Source: Undaria pinnatifida
Lineage: Eukaryota > Sar > Phaeophyceae > Laminariales > Alariaceae
DNA: 64,000 nt
Direction: 5' to 3'
Assembly: GCA_012845835.1 (NCBI GenBank)
Contig: JABAKD010000002.1
Coordinates: forward strand, 22,813,699 to 22,877,698
In this document: piece after piece, positions 20,858-32,123 of the stretch
How the letters are laid out: each line of letters starts with the position of its first letter
Position numbering within the stretch: the first letter of the stretch is position 1
Program-made: the position numbers and the translations under genes
The notes under the pieces: model-generated
Told to the model about the DNA's origin: nothing
What the model saw: the letters and a program-made list of their open reading frames with translations, nothing else
Database searches by the model: none

Positions 20858-22401
20858 CAACGTTGGCGGCAGTGGACGGAGAAAAAAGCGACGAGCTTAG
20901 TTGCGCTCTAGGTATCCTTGCGGTACAGTAGAGAGCCTCCCGTAGCGCCGGTTGAGTAGTACGGGTTCCCCGCTGTAGTGGCTGTGAAATCGCTTCGCAC
21001 AGATGGGAATAACCAGTAGTGGCAGTTGCGGGTAGTGCCGGTTGCCGCTATAGCGCCGGTGTTTCCGGCTGGCACATACAGGCACTTCATAAAGGGACCG
21101 CTATTGTAGCTGTGCGCATTTTGTTTTGCACAGTAGTGTATCGAATATTATGGCGGAGACATTAACCATCTCCGGTAGCGAGCGTGGGCCCTGACTGGCC
21201 CGTTGGTAAGATTTTGATACCCAGTACACAGCAAAGTAGTGGCGGTATCCCTCCACTCCTGGGAAACATTTTGGGCGCTCCAACTAGACTAATATTTCTT
21301 GCCGAAGGATGTACTGCGGGCCCCTACCCCCACCGACGAACCCCCACCCTCAGAACCTTCAGTCGGCAGCGGCATCGTGAATGGGCTTGTGACTTGTACT
21401 TGTGTGGGGCTGTTTTGTTTGTCGCGGTCGTATTAATAGGTTCTGGTCGTTGTGCGTTCGGTTGGTGGGGACAGGGGAGTAGGGAGTGGTCGTGCGCTTG
21501 CCGTTGTTGAGGCCGAAATCCTTGCATTTTTACATTTCACCACGTAACAGGGTGTCTAGAGCGGTTCGGGCATAGAAGAGTCCAGAAAAGTAGAATCAGG
21601 CCGTGTACGGTGTGGGAGGATCGGGCGGTGCCGCGGCAGTTTCATCCGCCTTACAATTTCTACTGTTTCTCCGTGTAGGTACGCGTACGTGTCGGGAACA
21701 AGTGGAGGATTCTGTGCGTGACTTTCAAGGTTTGTAGCCGGAGCGTGAAAGCAAAGGCTGCCGTGATACGCAGAAAGTATGCAGTTGATTGTGTGAGCGC
21801 TTTTTATTATTTTGGCGAAGCCGCTGCTGACAATCTGTACGGTCAAGCGATGGCCGATCCGTGGCGTATTTTTATTGTGACGTCACGTTAGCGTTCACCC
21901 GTGCGATACCTTGGAAGTCCCGGCTTTCTGCTGGTATGTATAGCTCGACGAGGACTTCAGGACGAATAGGTTTTTGCATATTTAGGCTCTTCGTGTGACT
22001 GGTCGAGGGGCAGAAGGCTGTTCCGCGGTTCAAGGATAACGTAGTGCCTTGATGGGTCTACGGCGGCAGCCGTTTCGTAAGCGCGCTGGTCTGGTCTAGG
22101 GTTTGTTGTGCCCCAACTGGATTTTCTTTCTCAAATTGCTGCGGACGTTAGTCAAACGAATCTCGATGGCAAGAGTCCGAGGGGTGGTTGGTGTGGATGA
22201 AACAGGGTTAGTCGCCGTGACGAAAATATTAACAAGTGCAAGCTTCCCCTATGGAATTTAGTAGGTCTCGAATCCTGGGGGTGTCAAGTTGAAAAGGGGG
22301 GGGACTCCTGAAAACTAAACGAAAAACACATCGCCATCGCCATGTGCACGTAACCCGGCAAGCAACACCGACCAGCCCAGACCAGTTTCTAGCTCAAGTG
22401 T
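20858..22401. other. No recognisable gene
   Basis: 3' flank of the zinc-finger gene. TAGCGCCGGT recurs near 20941 and 21051. A minus open frame at 21556-21846 has no domain. Nothing else seen. Confidence 0.45.
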
Positions 22402-24190
22402 ATTGTTGTTGTTCTCACATTAACTCGCATAATCAAGTCCGTGGTCATAGAACAGGCGCCAGCCACTCTGGAGCTGAGGAATACCCCAGGGAAAAAACAC
22501 AACCAAACCAACGGGCGGTACACGCATATATCACAGCTGACGCAATTCATGCCTCCACCAAAAACATATAAAGTGAAATGGGAGTCAGCCTACGATGTGC
22601 CAGGTTCATATTGGTGCAGACGCCTAACTACTCGCGCCTGGAAAACCGACTGTACCGCTTGCCACCCAAGAAAGACTATCACGTATGCATTGCACGTGAT
22701 ACCTATCACTACGCATACGCACGACAGACGCAAGTCTATTGTAAAAAAAGAAACCAAGAAAAGACAAGGCGAAAAACGAAAAAGGAAAGAAAAGACAAGA
22801 GGAAGCAAGGAAAGGAAAAGAGGAAAAATTCATACTAGCAGACCCTAGGAACTGACTGAAGACGGCATTGGGCTCACAGAGGGTATCAAGTGCATCATCA
22901 ATGGTACTGGGGAGAGAATGCAACATGGCGAAGAAGATAGAGCAGTCTTGAGCTATCATGTGACGGCCATTGGAAGGCCCACAAATGTCAAGACGATGAT
23001 GACCAGACCCAGACTTCAGTCTCTTGGGCAGGACGCTCCCCCCCCGGTTCCCCCCTCCCCCCGGACGCTTAGAGATGCCGACGGTGGATGGCGCTGCCGC
23101 AGCCTTTGCGCGTCGCTCTGCAGCTTTGTGTCTCTCTGTCTCATGCCAATTCCGCATGAATAACTCGTCTCCCTCTTCTACTCGTCGAAACCATCTGCCG
23201 GCCTTCTGAGCAGCCTTTCGCCACCCTTCGATTTTTTTTTCATTCCAAAGACTGACATATCCTTCAGATGAGCCATCCAGTCCTCCTCTTGCCTCCCTGA
23301 GTAGCCCTTACCCCCAACAAGCTCCCCAAACATCACCCTCTGTGGCAGACGCTCCTCCCCCGTACGTGCTACGAATCCCTCAAACAGTATCCTCCGTTTG
23401 CACACTATCGCCTCTATGCCCTCGGAAGCTGTCTTGGCAAGCGCGTCGGCGTACGATAGGGTGTGGTCGTCGCGCTTCCGTTTCCGCCATCCGAGGCATC
23501 GGAGGAGCATGGAGTGGTGAACCCGTCGTAGCCTGTCATAGTCAGGCTTGTTCGGGCTCCACGTCATGTAACCGTATAGAAGTGTCTCAACCACCTCAGC
23601 TTCCAGCAACCGCACCTTCAACCGTAAGCGCACACCCGGCGATCATAGATTTTCGTCTTGTACTGCTGGAAGCACGCCCAGGCCCGCGCGTTATTTCAAT
23701 GCTAAGGTCTCTGTGAGCGGTGATAGCCCCGCCCAAGTACACAAACTCGATTGTTTGTTTGTATACCTGGCCGACTGCTGATTGTGAACGATACCTTCCC
23801 CCCGTCTTTGGTTTGCAGGCACATAATCTCTGTTTTCGCCTCCGAGACCGTAAGCCCCAACGCCGAGCACGCAATCACGATCACCGTCATCATCTCTCCA
23901 GCCCTTCTGATGATCGCGATACGATGCCCGCATCGTCCGCGTACAGCATACCCCACAATCTCTGCACCTCCTCCTTCTCCTCCTTCCCCCTCCGCCCGTC
24001 GACTCTGCCAGTGCGTGAAGTGCCCTTCTCGCCTTTCTCCTATCGTTGGAGCTGCCCCATGTCGTCCGTGATGGCTGCATCAACGAGGAACCGTTTCTCG
24101 GCCACACGTAGTACCGCCGTGAAAATCTATGGCACAATAAATTGCCGTGACCGATCAACAGCCGTGGTGGGTGTCAGTGCCGTACTTGAA
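22402..24190 (-). mobile_element. LINE (non-LTR retrotransposon) copy D with reverse transcriptase
   Basis: Reading on the minus strand: reverse transcriptase from the catalytic YADD onward (24.16-23.18 kb), a G-rich tract (about 23.06-23.03 kb), then the 3' region found as copies A, B, C and E, ending in an (AAC) tail at 22402-22413. This copy links the orphan 3' copies to an RT-coding parent. The 5' part, with endonuclease and early RT motifs, is missing. The RT frame is broken, so it is inactive. Confidence 0.85.
23178..24158 (-). pseudogene. LINE reverse transcriptase, C-terminal half (frameshifted)
   Basis: The polymerase motif YADD is encoded at 23932-23943, followed by AGIVSRSSEGLE, but the frame then shifts. 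The next pieces (MMTVIVIACSALGLTVSEAK, QTIEFVYLGGAITA, EAEVVETLLYGYMTW and RRILFEGFVARTGEERLPQR) lie in alternating frames. These are the RT palm, thumb and connection regions typical of non-LTR RTs. It would copy its own RNA by target-primed reverse transcription. At least two frameshifts make it a pseudogene. A related piece lies at 50863-51400. Confidence 0.88.
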
Positions 24191-24229
24191 CGCTAGCACA
24201 CGTTTCAAACATTGCTCTTCGGATTAAAG

Positions 24230-24600
24230 TGGGGGCGTATAGAGGCATCGTGAGCCACGAACATATATAAAATCATTCCTTGGTGTCATGGACTTTGGTC
24301 CGGAGTTTTTTGTCTCGGCCTAAGTATGCGATTCGCGGAACTGGATTTCTCGGTCGAATATGGCTTGGTTCGAGCGCCGCCTTCGGGGGGCGGCTCCAAC
24401 GCCCCTCGCCCTGCCGCGTCCGTTCCGCACATCGACGTGACAGGTGAACGCGGACGGGCGCCGAGCGAGACGAGCGAGTGTCGAGGAGGAATTTTGGAAA
24501 AATTGTTGATTCTTAATGGCTGCAACGCCTGAATGATTTACAAAATTGGCATCATTTCCAAACGGTACGTGATAATGTTTGGAATTTTGCGGTGGCATGT
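24230..24600 (+). repeat. Dispersed repeat Rd, left copy
   Basis: About 330 bp (CCAAGGAATG complement through TTTCCAAACGGTACGTGATA) that recurs inverted at 30285-30640 with high identity. It contains a GC-rich middle (GCCGCCTTCGGGGGGCGGC). Its left edge shares GTATAGAGGC-TCGTGAGCCA with the loop of the large palindrome at 26.99-27.04 kb. Confidence 0.75.
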
Positions 24601-24890
24601 GCAACTTTCTATTGTTTGGTCACAGATTGTGCACCAGGTGTGTTTAATTGCACGCGCCTGCATGATTTACGAAATTGGCATCATTTCCAAACCGTTCGTA
24701 ATAATGTTTCCAAGAAATAGGTACTTGATAACGTTCGGAATTTTGCGGTGCATGGTGCAACTTTTCGATGTTTGGTTACAGATTGTGCACCAGGCATTTA
24801 ATTGCACCCGCCTGGATGATTTACAAAATTGGCATCATATACATATACAAACGGTACTTGATAATGTTTCCGCAAATACAACTTTGCAAG
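24534..24890 (+). repeat. Tandem repeat of 130-155 bp, about 2.5 units
   Basis: Units start with TGATTTACRAAATTGGCATC at 24534, 24663 and 24817 and contain CAGATTGTGCACCAGG. The first unit overlaps repeat Rd. Confidence 0.8.
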
Positions 24891-24901
24891 AGGGTGCTAA
24901 T

Positions 24902-25045
24902 CAAGCCGTCGCGGTCATTCGTTATTCATGGTGCCGCGCTGTAGGCTTCATATACGTGCAGCGGTTGGTTGCGTGTGTGCTGTTGGGCTGTCATGCACTG
25001 CAGTGTGCGTGCAGGCCATGTGGCTGAAGGTGTGGCTGCAAGACG
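24902..25045 (-). repeat. Fragment of element family R3
   Basis: On the minus strand this matches 57253-57355 (TGCACGTATRAAGC, then ATGAATAACGAACGACCGCG in consensus). It is a truncated piece without terminal repeats. Confidence 0.6.
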
Positions 25046-25676
25046 ACACATGATACGTCCAGAAGAACGCGTGTTATACCAGTAGTAGATCGCTCAAATA
25101 ATGCGGCTTTTTATACTATTGCGTTTGGTGCTGTTGGAGTGTTCCATCATTTTGAGATTGCTTGGTCTGCAGGTACAGATTGGCTCAAAACCGTTCCTTT
25201 GCGCGACCTTACGCAAAAACATTCTGGAGGAGGAGTTACTAACTGTATGAAGAATGTGTATGAAATAACTTCGTCGGGTGAATTCGCACATACATGAAGA
25301 AATTACATCTACTTACAGTCTGATAAGGTATTATTAGTACAACAACGACGGACAACCTACAAAAAGAACTAAACAAATAACGCGTTAACGATGGCGTGCT
25401 TTTCGTAGACGAATGTGCATAATACGACATCTTCTATCTGCGCAAGGGTACCTATGGCTGGCAACGAAAACGGGAACACAACTTTATTAGGAAGCAAAAA
25501 TAGACGGACACCCTTCACGGACAAATAAAATATCTGCTAGACAACGTACATGACGCAAATGACCAGCCGAATTGCGACCGCGCAAATAATGAATGGATAT
25601 TTTCTTCTGGTTTTATAGCAGTAGTAGTAAATCGCTCTAATAATTCGGCTTTTATATTATTTTGCGTTTGGCATTA
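25046..25676. other. No gene; short direct duplication
   Basis: TAGTAGATCGCTCAAATAAT-CGGCTTTT at 25083 and TAGTAAATCGCTCTAATAAT-CGGCTTTT at 25626 are direct copies, the second directly before the palindrome. Nothing else recognised. Confidence 0.5.
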
Positions 25677-25829
25677 TATCTAAAACTCCGCGTAGGCTGA
25701 TATTTAGGTATTTGGCGCTTTATTCTATGTCGCGTCAACCATCGGAATATAATACAATATGGGGGATGGAATGTAATCTCTATGCAAAGATCCTGTTTCG
25801 TTCTAATCAATTGTCAGCCGGCCGCCCCG

Positions 25830-25965
25830 GTGGTCTAGTGGTTTTACCCTCGAATACCTCCAACGTTTGGTTGTCCTTGAGTTCGACACCCACCACGATG
25901 AAATATGACCTAATTTGCAAAAATGCAATAAAAAAAAGAGATCAACTGCTGAGAGCGCCTGCTAG
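25830..25965 (+). mobile_element. tRNA-derived SINE head in left palindrome arm (S3)
   Basis: A box TGGTCTAGTGG and B box GAGTTCGACACCC at tRNA-like spacing, head CCGCCCCGGTGG as in S1 and S2, then an A-rich stretch. The copy in the right arm has an insertion in the A box. Confidence 0.65.
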
Positions 25966-26089
25966 GTACAATTCGACGCGAGTCGACGAGGGAAGAAAAT
26001 GCTCGATTCTCCTCGCGGTAAAAATGAAAGCACGTGCCGAAGTGGGGAGGGAGGAGGAGGGCCCGCTATGTGACCCCGGATCTGAGTTA

Positions 26090-26690
26090 CTACTGGGAGG
26101 GAGCGCGAGAATGGTGCGGGGATGATAAATTTGATGAAGAAAAAAAATGTTGCAAAGAAAGGTATATGATTATTTCTACCAGTAAATAATATGTCAGTCT
26201 CTGGGAAATACGCACGGCACCATCAGCAGTCGTCATGGTAGAGACACTCCGGATATTATGTATTGAGGGGACGCGTCCGTTTTGGACAACGTGAAAGCAC
26301 CCACGAAGAAAAGATAGCAGACACACATATCCCGCCTTCTCGAGAAAAAAACAGAGAAGAAGCGCTACGCCAACCTCCCGTACGAGCAAAGCCACCCCCG
26401 CACCTATCTTAGACAACGCCGCCTCAACGAGAGATCGCCCTCCTCTTCTTCGTTTTTCTCCTCGCCCGCAACCACGCAGACCAATCAATGCGACAGCGTT
26501 CACGTAACAAACAAAGCAATCTTCTTCCAAAACCTTGCCGGCTGACATGGCCCCATGTCGACGTTTGATGGAAACCGACTTTGCATCCTGTCGACTTCGA
26601 ACCTCCATTGCAACGGGGACAGCAGTGCAGTCTCTTCATTAATGCCAAGGCCTCTTTTGTTTCGCCTAGAGGCGACGCAGGTTCTCAATA
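26090..26690 (-). other. Open frame in left palindrome arm (no known domain)
   Basis: The minus frame corresponds to the plus frame at 27313-27860 of the other arm. It has a basic segment (GRGEKRRRGGRS) followed by a hydrophobic stretch (IGAGVALLVREVGVALLL). No family recognised. The two arms keep similar peptides but differ in frame and stop position, so selection on protein is not shown. Confidence 0.25.
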
Positions 26691-26939
26691 ATACTCTTTT
26701 CGGTATTTTTGTTTGATAGACGCCAACTTTTACTTGACGGCTTATTTAACATAGATAGTGTGTTTCGCCTATCCTTGCCTTCTTTATTGTAAAATATTAC
26801 GTTTTTTTTTCTGTCAAATCATGACTTTCATAATCCCATGTTCGTATTAAACTCTTGGCATTACTGTAAAAATCAATGCATGCCAAATCGGACAGCTACA
26901 CCTCAAGTTGTCGAAGTGCTGCCCTGCCCTACCCGAAGC

Positions 26940-27130
26940 ATGGGCGCCGGCGAATGCCGGCGCCCATGCGGAGCCCTTGTATAGACTATATTAAAGTCGG
27001 GGTGTATAGAGGCGTCGTGAGCCATATATATATACATATATACAAGGGCTCCGCATGGGCGCCGGCATTCGCCGGCGCCCATGCTTCGGGTAGGGCATGG
27101 GCGCCGGCATTCGCCGGCGCCCATGCTTCG
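26940..27130. repeat. Loop region with three 26-bp GC palindromes
   Basis: TGGGCGCCGGCATTCGCCGG (then CGCCCA) and its complement occur once at the inner end of the left arm (about 26941) and twice in tandem on the right (about 27056 and 27097, period 41). Each is itself self-complementary. Between them lies the 50-bp loop with an AT run. Confidence 0.88.
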
Positions 27131-27312
27131 GGTAGGGCAGGGCAGCACTTCGACCACTTAAGGTGTAGCTGTCCGATTTGGCATGCATTGAACTTTAAAG
27201 TAATGCCAAGAGTTTCATACGAACATGGGATTCTGAAAGTCATGCTTTGACAGAAGAAAAAACGTAATATTATACAATAAAGAAGGCAAGGATAGGCGAA
27301 ACAAACTATTAA

Positions 27313-27860
27313 ATGCGCCGTCAAGTAAAAGTTGGCGTCTATCAAACAAAAATATCGAAAAGAGTATTATTGAGAACCTGCGTCGCCTCTAGGCGAAACA
27401 AAAGAGGCCTTGGCATTAATGAAGAGACTGCACTGCTGTCCCCGTGGCAATGGAGGTTCGAAGTCGACAGGATGCAAAGTCGGTTTGCATCAAACGTCGA
27501 CATGAGGACATGTCAGCCGGCGAGGTTTTGGAAGAAGATTGCTTTGTTTGTTACGTGAACGCTGTCGCATTGATTGGTCTGCGTGGTCGCGGGCGAGGAG
27601 AAAAACGTAGAAGAGGAGGGCGATCTCTCGTTGAGGCGGCGTTGTCTAAGATAGGTGCGGGGGTGGCTTTGCTCGTACGGGAGGTTGGCGTAGCGCTTCT
27701 TCTCTCTTTTTTCTCGGGAAGGCGGGATATATATGTGTGTCTGCTGTCTTTTCTTCGTGGGTGCTTTCACGTTGTCGAAGTTGGACGCGTCCCCTCAATG
27801 CATAATATCCGGAGTGTCTCTACCATGACGACTGCTGATAGTGCCGTGCGTATTTCCTAG
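27313..27860 (+). other. Open frame in right palindrome arm (no known domain)
   Basis: Two overlapping plus frames (27313-27558 and 27444-27860) mirror those of the left arm. No family recognised. Listed because it is one of the longer frames that is duplicated, not because a gene is shown. Confidence 0.25.
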
Positions 27861-28134
27861 AGACTGACATATTATTTACTGGTAGAAATAATAATATACC
27901 TTTGCAACATTTTTTTTCTTCATCCCATTTATTATCCCCGCACCACTCTCGCGCTCCCTCCCAGTAGTAACTCAGATCCGGGGTCAATAGCGGGCCCTCC
28001 TCCTCCCTCCCCACTTCGGCACGTGCTTTCATTTTTACCGCGAGGAGAATCGAGCATTTTCTTCCCTCGTCGACTCGCGTCGAACCAACCCACGCTGCTA
28101 GGCGCTCTCAGCAGTTGATTGATGCCTGTTTTTT

Positions 28135-28262
28135 TTTTTTGCATTTTTGCAAATATAGTCAAATCTCATCGTGGTGGGTGTCGAACTCAAGGACAACCAA
28201 ACGTTAGTAATATTCGAGGGTAAAACCACTATTGTTAATAGACCACCGGGGCGGCCGGCTGA
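28135..28262 (-). mobile_element. tRNA-derived SINE head in right palindrome arm (S3')
   Basis: Reverse-complement copy of 25830-25965. The B box is intact; the A box is split by about nine extra bases (TTAACAATA). This is a clear post-duplication change between the arms. Confidence 0.6.
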
Positions 28263-28404
28263 CAAATGATTAAAAAAAAACAGGATCTTTGCATAGAGAT
28301 TACATTCCCTCCCCCATATTGTATGATATTACGATGGTTGACGCGATATGTATAGAATAAAGCGCCAAATACCTAAATATCAGCGTACGCGGAGTTTTAG
28401 ATAT

Positions 28405-28570
28405 CATGAATAACGAACGACCGCGATGGCAGAGCACGGCAAAGCATAGCGCGTCGCTCTGCTGAGCTAGCGGTGCGCTGCTGAGCTGAGCCGCAGGGCA
28501 TCGCAGGGCACTGCACGGCGCTTCGTTGCTGTAAGCTATAGCGCTGCGATGGGGTGCTGGGCGGTGTCGA
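28405..28570. repeat. R3 fragment followed by degenerate AGCTCAGC / GCACGGCA repeat
   Basis: CATGAATAACGAACGACCGC at the palindrome edge matches the R3 interior (57333). Then comes an inverted relative of the GC-rich repeats at 3171 and 3784 (GCTGAGCTAGCGGTGCGCTG). Confidence 0.6.
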
Positions 28571-28825
28571 GCTGATCAGCCAAGCCCAGATCTCAGCCGC
28601 TGAAGCTTCGTCAAGTACAAAACAAATGGTGCAAATCAAAGAAAAGCTAAAGCTGGACCGTTCCGCAACTAATGCACAGCTGTCAGGCGGCAATTAGCGG
28701 CAGTACGAAGTTCAACTTACTAGACAAAAAGGAAGAAAAAGTCGCGAAAAAGTTCAAAATCGTGTTGGCAGAAAAACCAAGTTTGCAGGAAGCAGCTGAA
28801 AGGTCAAGAAACAGGCAATATTTCA
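28571..28825 (+). other. Possible decayed coding fragment
   Basis: Two frames give polar, helix-prone peptides (SSSTKQMVQIKEKLKLDRSA, then LDKKEEKVAKKFKIVLAEKP), as if one coiled-coil exon had shifted frame. The LINE tail of copy E follows immediately. No family recognised. Confidence 0.25.
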
Positions 28826-29258
28826 GTTGTTGTTGTTGTTGTTGTTGTCGTTCTCACATTAACTCTCATAATCAAGTCCGTGGTCACAGGACAGGCTCCA
28901 GTCACTCTGGAGCTGAGGAATACCCTAGGGGAAAAACACAAACCAAAGGTGGTACACGCATAAATCACAGCTGACGCAATTCATGCCTCCACCAGAAACA
29001 TATAAAAGTGAAATCGGGAGTCAGTCTACGATGTGCCAGGTCCATACCAGTGCATACGTCTCATTACTCGCGCCTGGGAAAACCGACTATACCGCTTGCC
29101 AACCAAGAAAGACTACCACGTATATATTACACGTGGTATCTATCACTACGCATGCGCACAACAGACGCAAGTCAATTGGAAAAAAGAAACAAACAAAGAA
29201 GAGAAAGGAAAGGAAATGGGTGCATGGGGCCAAGAAAAAGAAAAGAAGAAGAAATTTT
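28826..29258 (-). mobile_element. LINE 3'-end copy E
   Basis: Minus-strand copy with a long tail (TTG units at 28826-28850 on this strand). It then follows the family consensus through ATAATCAAGTCCGTGGTCAC and CATATAAAAGTGAAATCGGG and the A/G-rich block. It is 5'-truncated before the RT. Confidence 0.78.
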
Positions 29259-29603
29259 GGGGGGTCTACTGGCGAGTCTTGCCACCAGCACGATGCCACG
29301 TGGTTTTTCGACGATCTACAGCAGCAGTACTACGAACGACTTCCGATACACCCACCGAAGCACGGACCACCGGACAATTACGCGACCGACAGCTGGCCGT
29401 GGTTGTCACGTGTCTCTGTGTTGGGGGCCCCTGTGCGCTGCCTCTTGTTGGCTCTTGTTTGGGTAAAACATGCGGTGTGCTCGATGGTCTCACGGCACCA
29501 GAATCAGAACGTCCGCTCGTACGACGTATCATTCTTACAGGAAATAAATGTAATACGATCTGGTATTTTTTTCTCCATCAATATGAACATAAAACGGTTG
29601 TTA
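29259..29603. other. No recognisable gene
   Basis: Several overlapping frames without domains. Confidence 0.4.
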
Positions 29604-30285
29604 TATATTGGACAGAATGATGCGTGTACGACTAAACTTGCCAACGGCACTCGTACTGCACTTTGAGCTATCTGCTGTAGTTCTGGTTGCTACTAGTTGC
29701 TGCTGTATGTGCTAGAAGTTTCGCCCTTCGGCTACTGCTGCTGCACCTGATGTTGTGTGTTTGCCAATGTTGTCAGTTGGCGTTCATGCTCGTCTTACAT
29801 ACTGCTGTTCTCACCCAGTACGTACGGGTTTCCTCGTACCTCGACGGCACGACGACGAGCTCAAAACAGAAGGGAGGTGACATGAAATGGCATGGACAAT
29901 GGCTACATAGAGGCGAGCACAGCGGGATAGTTCGCTGCGAATCAACCGCACTCGTTCATGCCTACAGCAGAGGCTGCCTGGAGTGTCAGCGGCCGTGCTA
30001 AAGCCAAGGCCAAAGGCCGAAGGGACGGCTCTTCTACCTGCTTGAGATGCTGTTATATATAGACTATTGGACAGAGTGATGCGTGTACGACTAAACTTGC
30101 CAACTGCACTCGTACTGCACTTTGAGCTATCTGCTGTGGTTCTGGTTGCTACTAGTTGCTGCAGTATGTGCTAGAAGTTTCGCCCTTCGGCTACTGCTGC
30201 TGCATGCACCTGATGTTGTGTGTTTGCCAATGCCGTCAGTTGGCGTTCATGCTCGTCGTACATACTGCTGTTCTCACCCGGTACG
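29604..30285 (+). repeat. Direct duplication of about 220 bp (29604-29822 and 30062-30285)
   Basis: Both copies run from GGACAGARTGATGCGTGTAC through GCTAGAAGTTTCGCCCTTCG to CATACTGCTGTTCTCACCC, separated by 240 bp of unrelated sequence. LTRs of a tiny element or an ordinary duplication are both possible; no primer-binding site was recognised. Confidence 0.75.
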
Positions 30286-30640
30286 CAAAATTCCAAACAT
30301 TATCACGTACCGTTTGGAAATGATGCCAATTTTGTAAATCATTCAGGCGTTGCAGCCATTAAGATTCAACAATTTTTCCAAAATTCCTCCTCGACACTCG
30401 CTCGTCTCGCTCGGCGCCCGTCCGCGTTCACGTCGATGTGTTGAACGGACACGGCAGGGCGAGGGGCGTTGGAGCCGCCCCCCGAAGGCGGCGCTCGAAC
30501 CAAGCCATATTCGACCGAAAATTCCAGTTCCGCGAATCGCATACTTAGGCCGAGACAAAAAACTCCGGACCAAAGTCCATGACACCAAGGAATGGCTCTT
30601 TATTCAAGGAATGATTTTATATATGTTTATGGCTAAGAAC
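30285..30640 (-). repeat. Dispersed repeat Rd, right copy (inverted)
   Basis: Reverse complement of 24230-24600, starting within one base of the direct duplication. It differs by a short insertion near 30600 (CTCTTTATTCAAGGAATG) and a few substitutions. Confidence 0.75.
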
Positions 30641-32123
30641 AGCTATTGGGTATCCCGGTGGGGTATGAGGGCGGTTGACGCCATTCCTGTCTGCGGTCAA
30701 TGGGCGGTGGTTAAAATGTTGAGCCCTTCCGCGAAGTTCACAGCATCGCTCTCAAAATAGTGTATTTAGTGTTGGTACCAAGGCCTGTTTTGTGTTGACT
30801 CCCAGAGTGGAAGAGCTCGGCAGCAGGCAGAACCTCGTGTTGATGGCCGCCGCTGCCGTAGCTTGGAGCACGAGAGCACTCATGCACAGGCTCGATTAGG
30901 CTTTAATTTTGGAGGGCAGCTTTCTCCTTGAACCTCAACCCGCACGTGTGCGGATACATCCGCCTGGCATTTTTTTGCGGAAACATCCGTCTGGCTTTTT
31001 TTTGTTTTTCTCGTCTGTGCCATTTGATCGCGCAACGCAACAAGCGTCATGCACACAACGCGAGAAGACTAAGCAGATAAGTAAGTAGCGCCCTTCGATT
31101 TATGAGACAATACATTCGATACACTCGACAAACGCTATACACGACGGGATGCTGGTACCCTCATCCCCCCTAGGCAGAGCTCAAACCACCTAGGAATACC
31201 CAACACTTGTCCCGCCCTGCCCCGCCGTACAATATTGCCGGATGGAGCTTGTGATCCCTGTACCCACTAACCCTCGGACACGGCCGGCGCGAGAGCCACA
31301 ATGGTGAACCTGCCAGCGTGCGCGCGTGGGATGATCGGGCAAAGGGCATTAGATCACGCACGCAGGGACAAGGTGCGGTCTATGGCAGGCAAATCGTTCG
31401 CACACCCGCGTATCGTAGTGGAAGTCGCCTCCACGGCAGCGCGGCGTCTTCATCAACTCAAGATCCCTTAGTTTACTCCCTTACCTAGCCCAACAAGCCA
31501 GCCGGAACCTAGGGTCGACGAGTTGCACATGCTGGCGAGGAGCCTCGACCGTTACTAATTATGCTTCGCGCAACCGGTAAGCAATTGCACGAAGGCCAAG
31601 AAAAGGCGAAACGATGACTCAAACAATGAGGCAGTAGAAACCGACCAAATACCGCGGAAAAGATCCATAACCCGTCTCCCTCCGCACCAACAGCTATCGC
31701 GCGTGCGCGAACCTCATTCGCGTAAAAGGGCGTGCGTACAAGCATGCGATGGTGGACGAGTGCTCGCTTGCTTTGCGTTGTGCGCGGTACAGATAGCCTT
31801 TGGGGATGCGGCTGTTACGGCGTTGACGGCGTTCTGACAATAATCAGGGTCAGGACCTGCTAGGATCGAACATCGCCCAGACAACCTCCCCGCTAGCGAT
31901 GAGCGGGCCTTCTTCCCTACCAGGTAAAAAGGGAGGGGAGGGCCATTTGCTCACACTTGCCAGACAAACGAATTCCACCCATTGTACCGAACAGACTCGA
32001 TTGCTTCGCAAGCTGATGCCCTGTTCCGGTCTGTATGTGGTCCATAATGTGGAGGTTGCCCATTGGGTTTTGCCACCCTCTTGTTTGTAGCCGTTAGTAC
32101 GTTACGCTTGGGTCACTGCTATA
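30641..32123. other. No recognisable gene; 3' flank of the UCH gene
   Basis: A minus-strand acceptor GATTATTGTCAG ending near 31835 is followed by AACGCCGTCAACGCCGTAAC (read NAVNAVTA), which could be a last UCH exon, but the phase does not settle it. Confidence 0.35.

Larger units (their letters stand above)
25677..28404. mobile_element. 2.7-kb near-perfect palindrome (foldback element)
   Basis: The left arm (25677 to about 26988) is repeated in reverse complement by the right arm (about 27039 to 28404), with a loop of about 50 bp. Ends are ATCTAAAACTCCGCGTA and its complement. The same terminal sequence (TAAAGYGCCAAATACCTAAA then GGAGTTTTAGAT) ends the R3 elements at 37172 and 57893. Each arm carries a tRNA-like SINE head near its outer end, a Lys/Arg-rich reading frame in the middle, and 26-bp GC palindromes at the inner end. 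Arms differ by substitutions and small indels, including a 41-bp duplication on the right. Confidence 0.9.

Noticed and set aside
25830..25965. Functional tRNA gene in the palindrome arm
   Set aside because: A and B boxes are good but the ends do not pair as an acceptor stem, and the copy sits in a repeat with a SINE-like continuation.
29604..30285. Direct repeats as LTRs of a retrotransposon
   Set aside because: Only 240 bp lie between them, with no primer-binding site, polypurine tract or coding sequence recognised.
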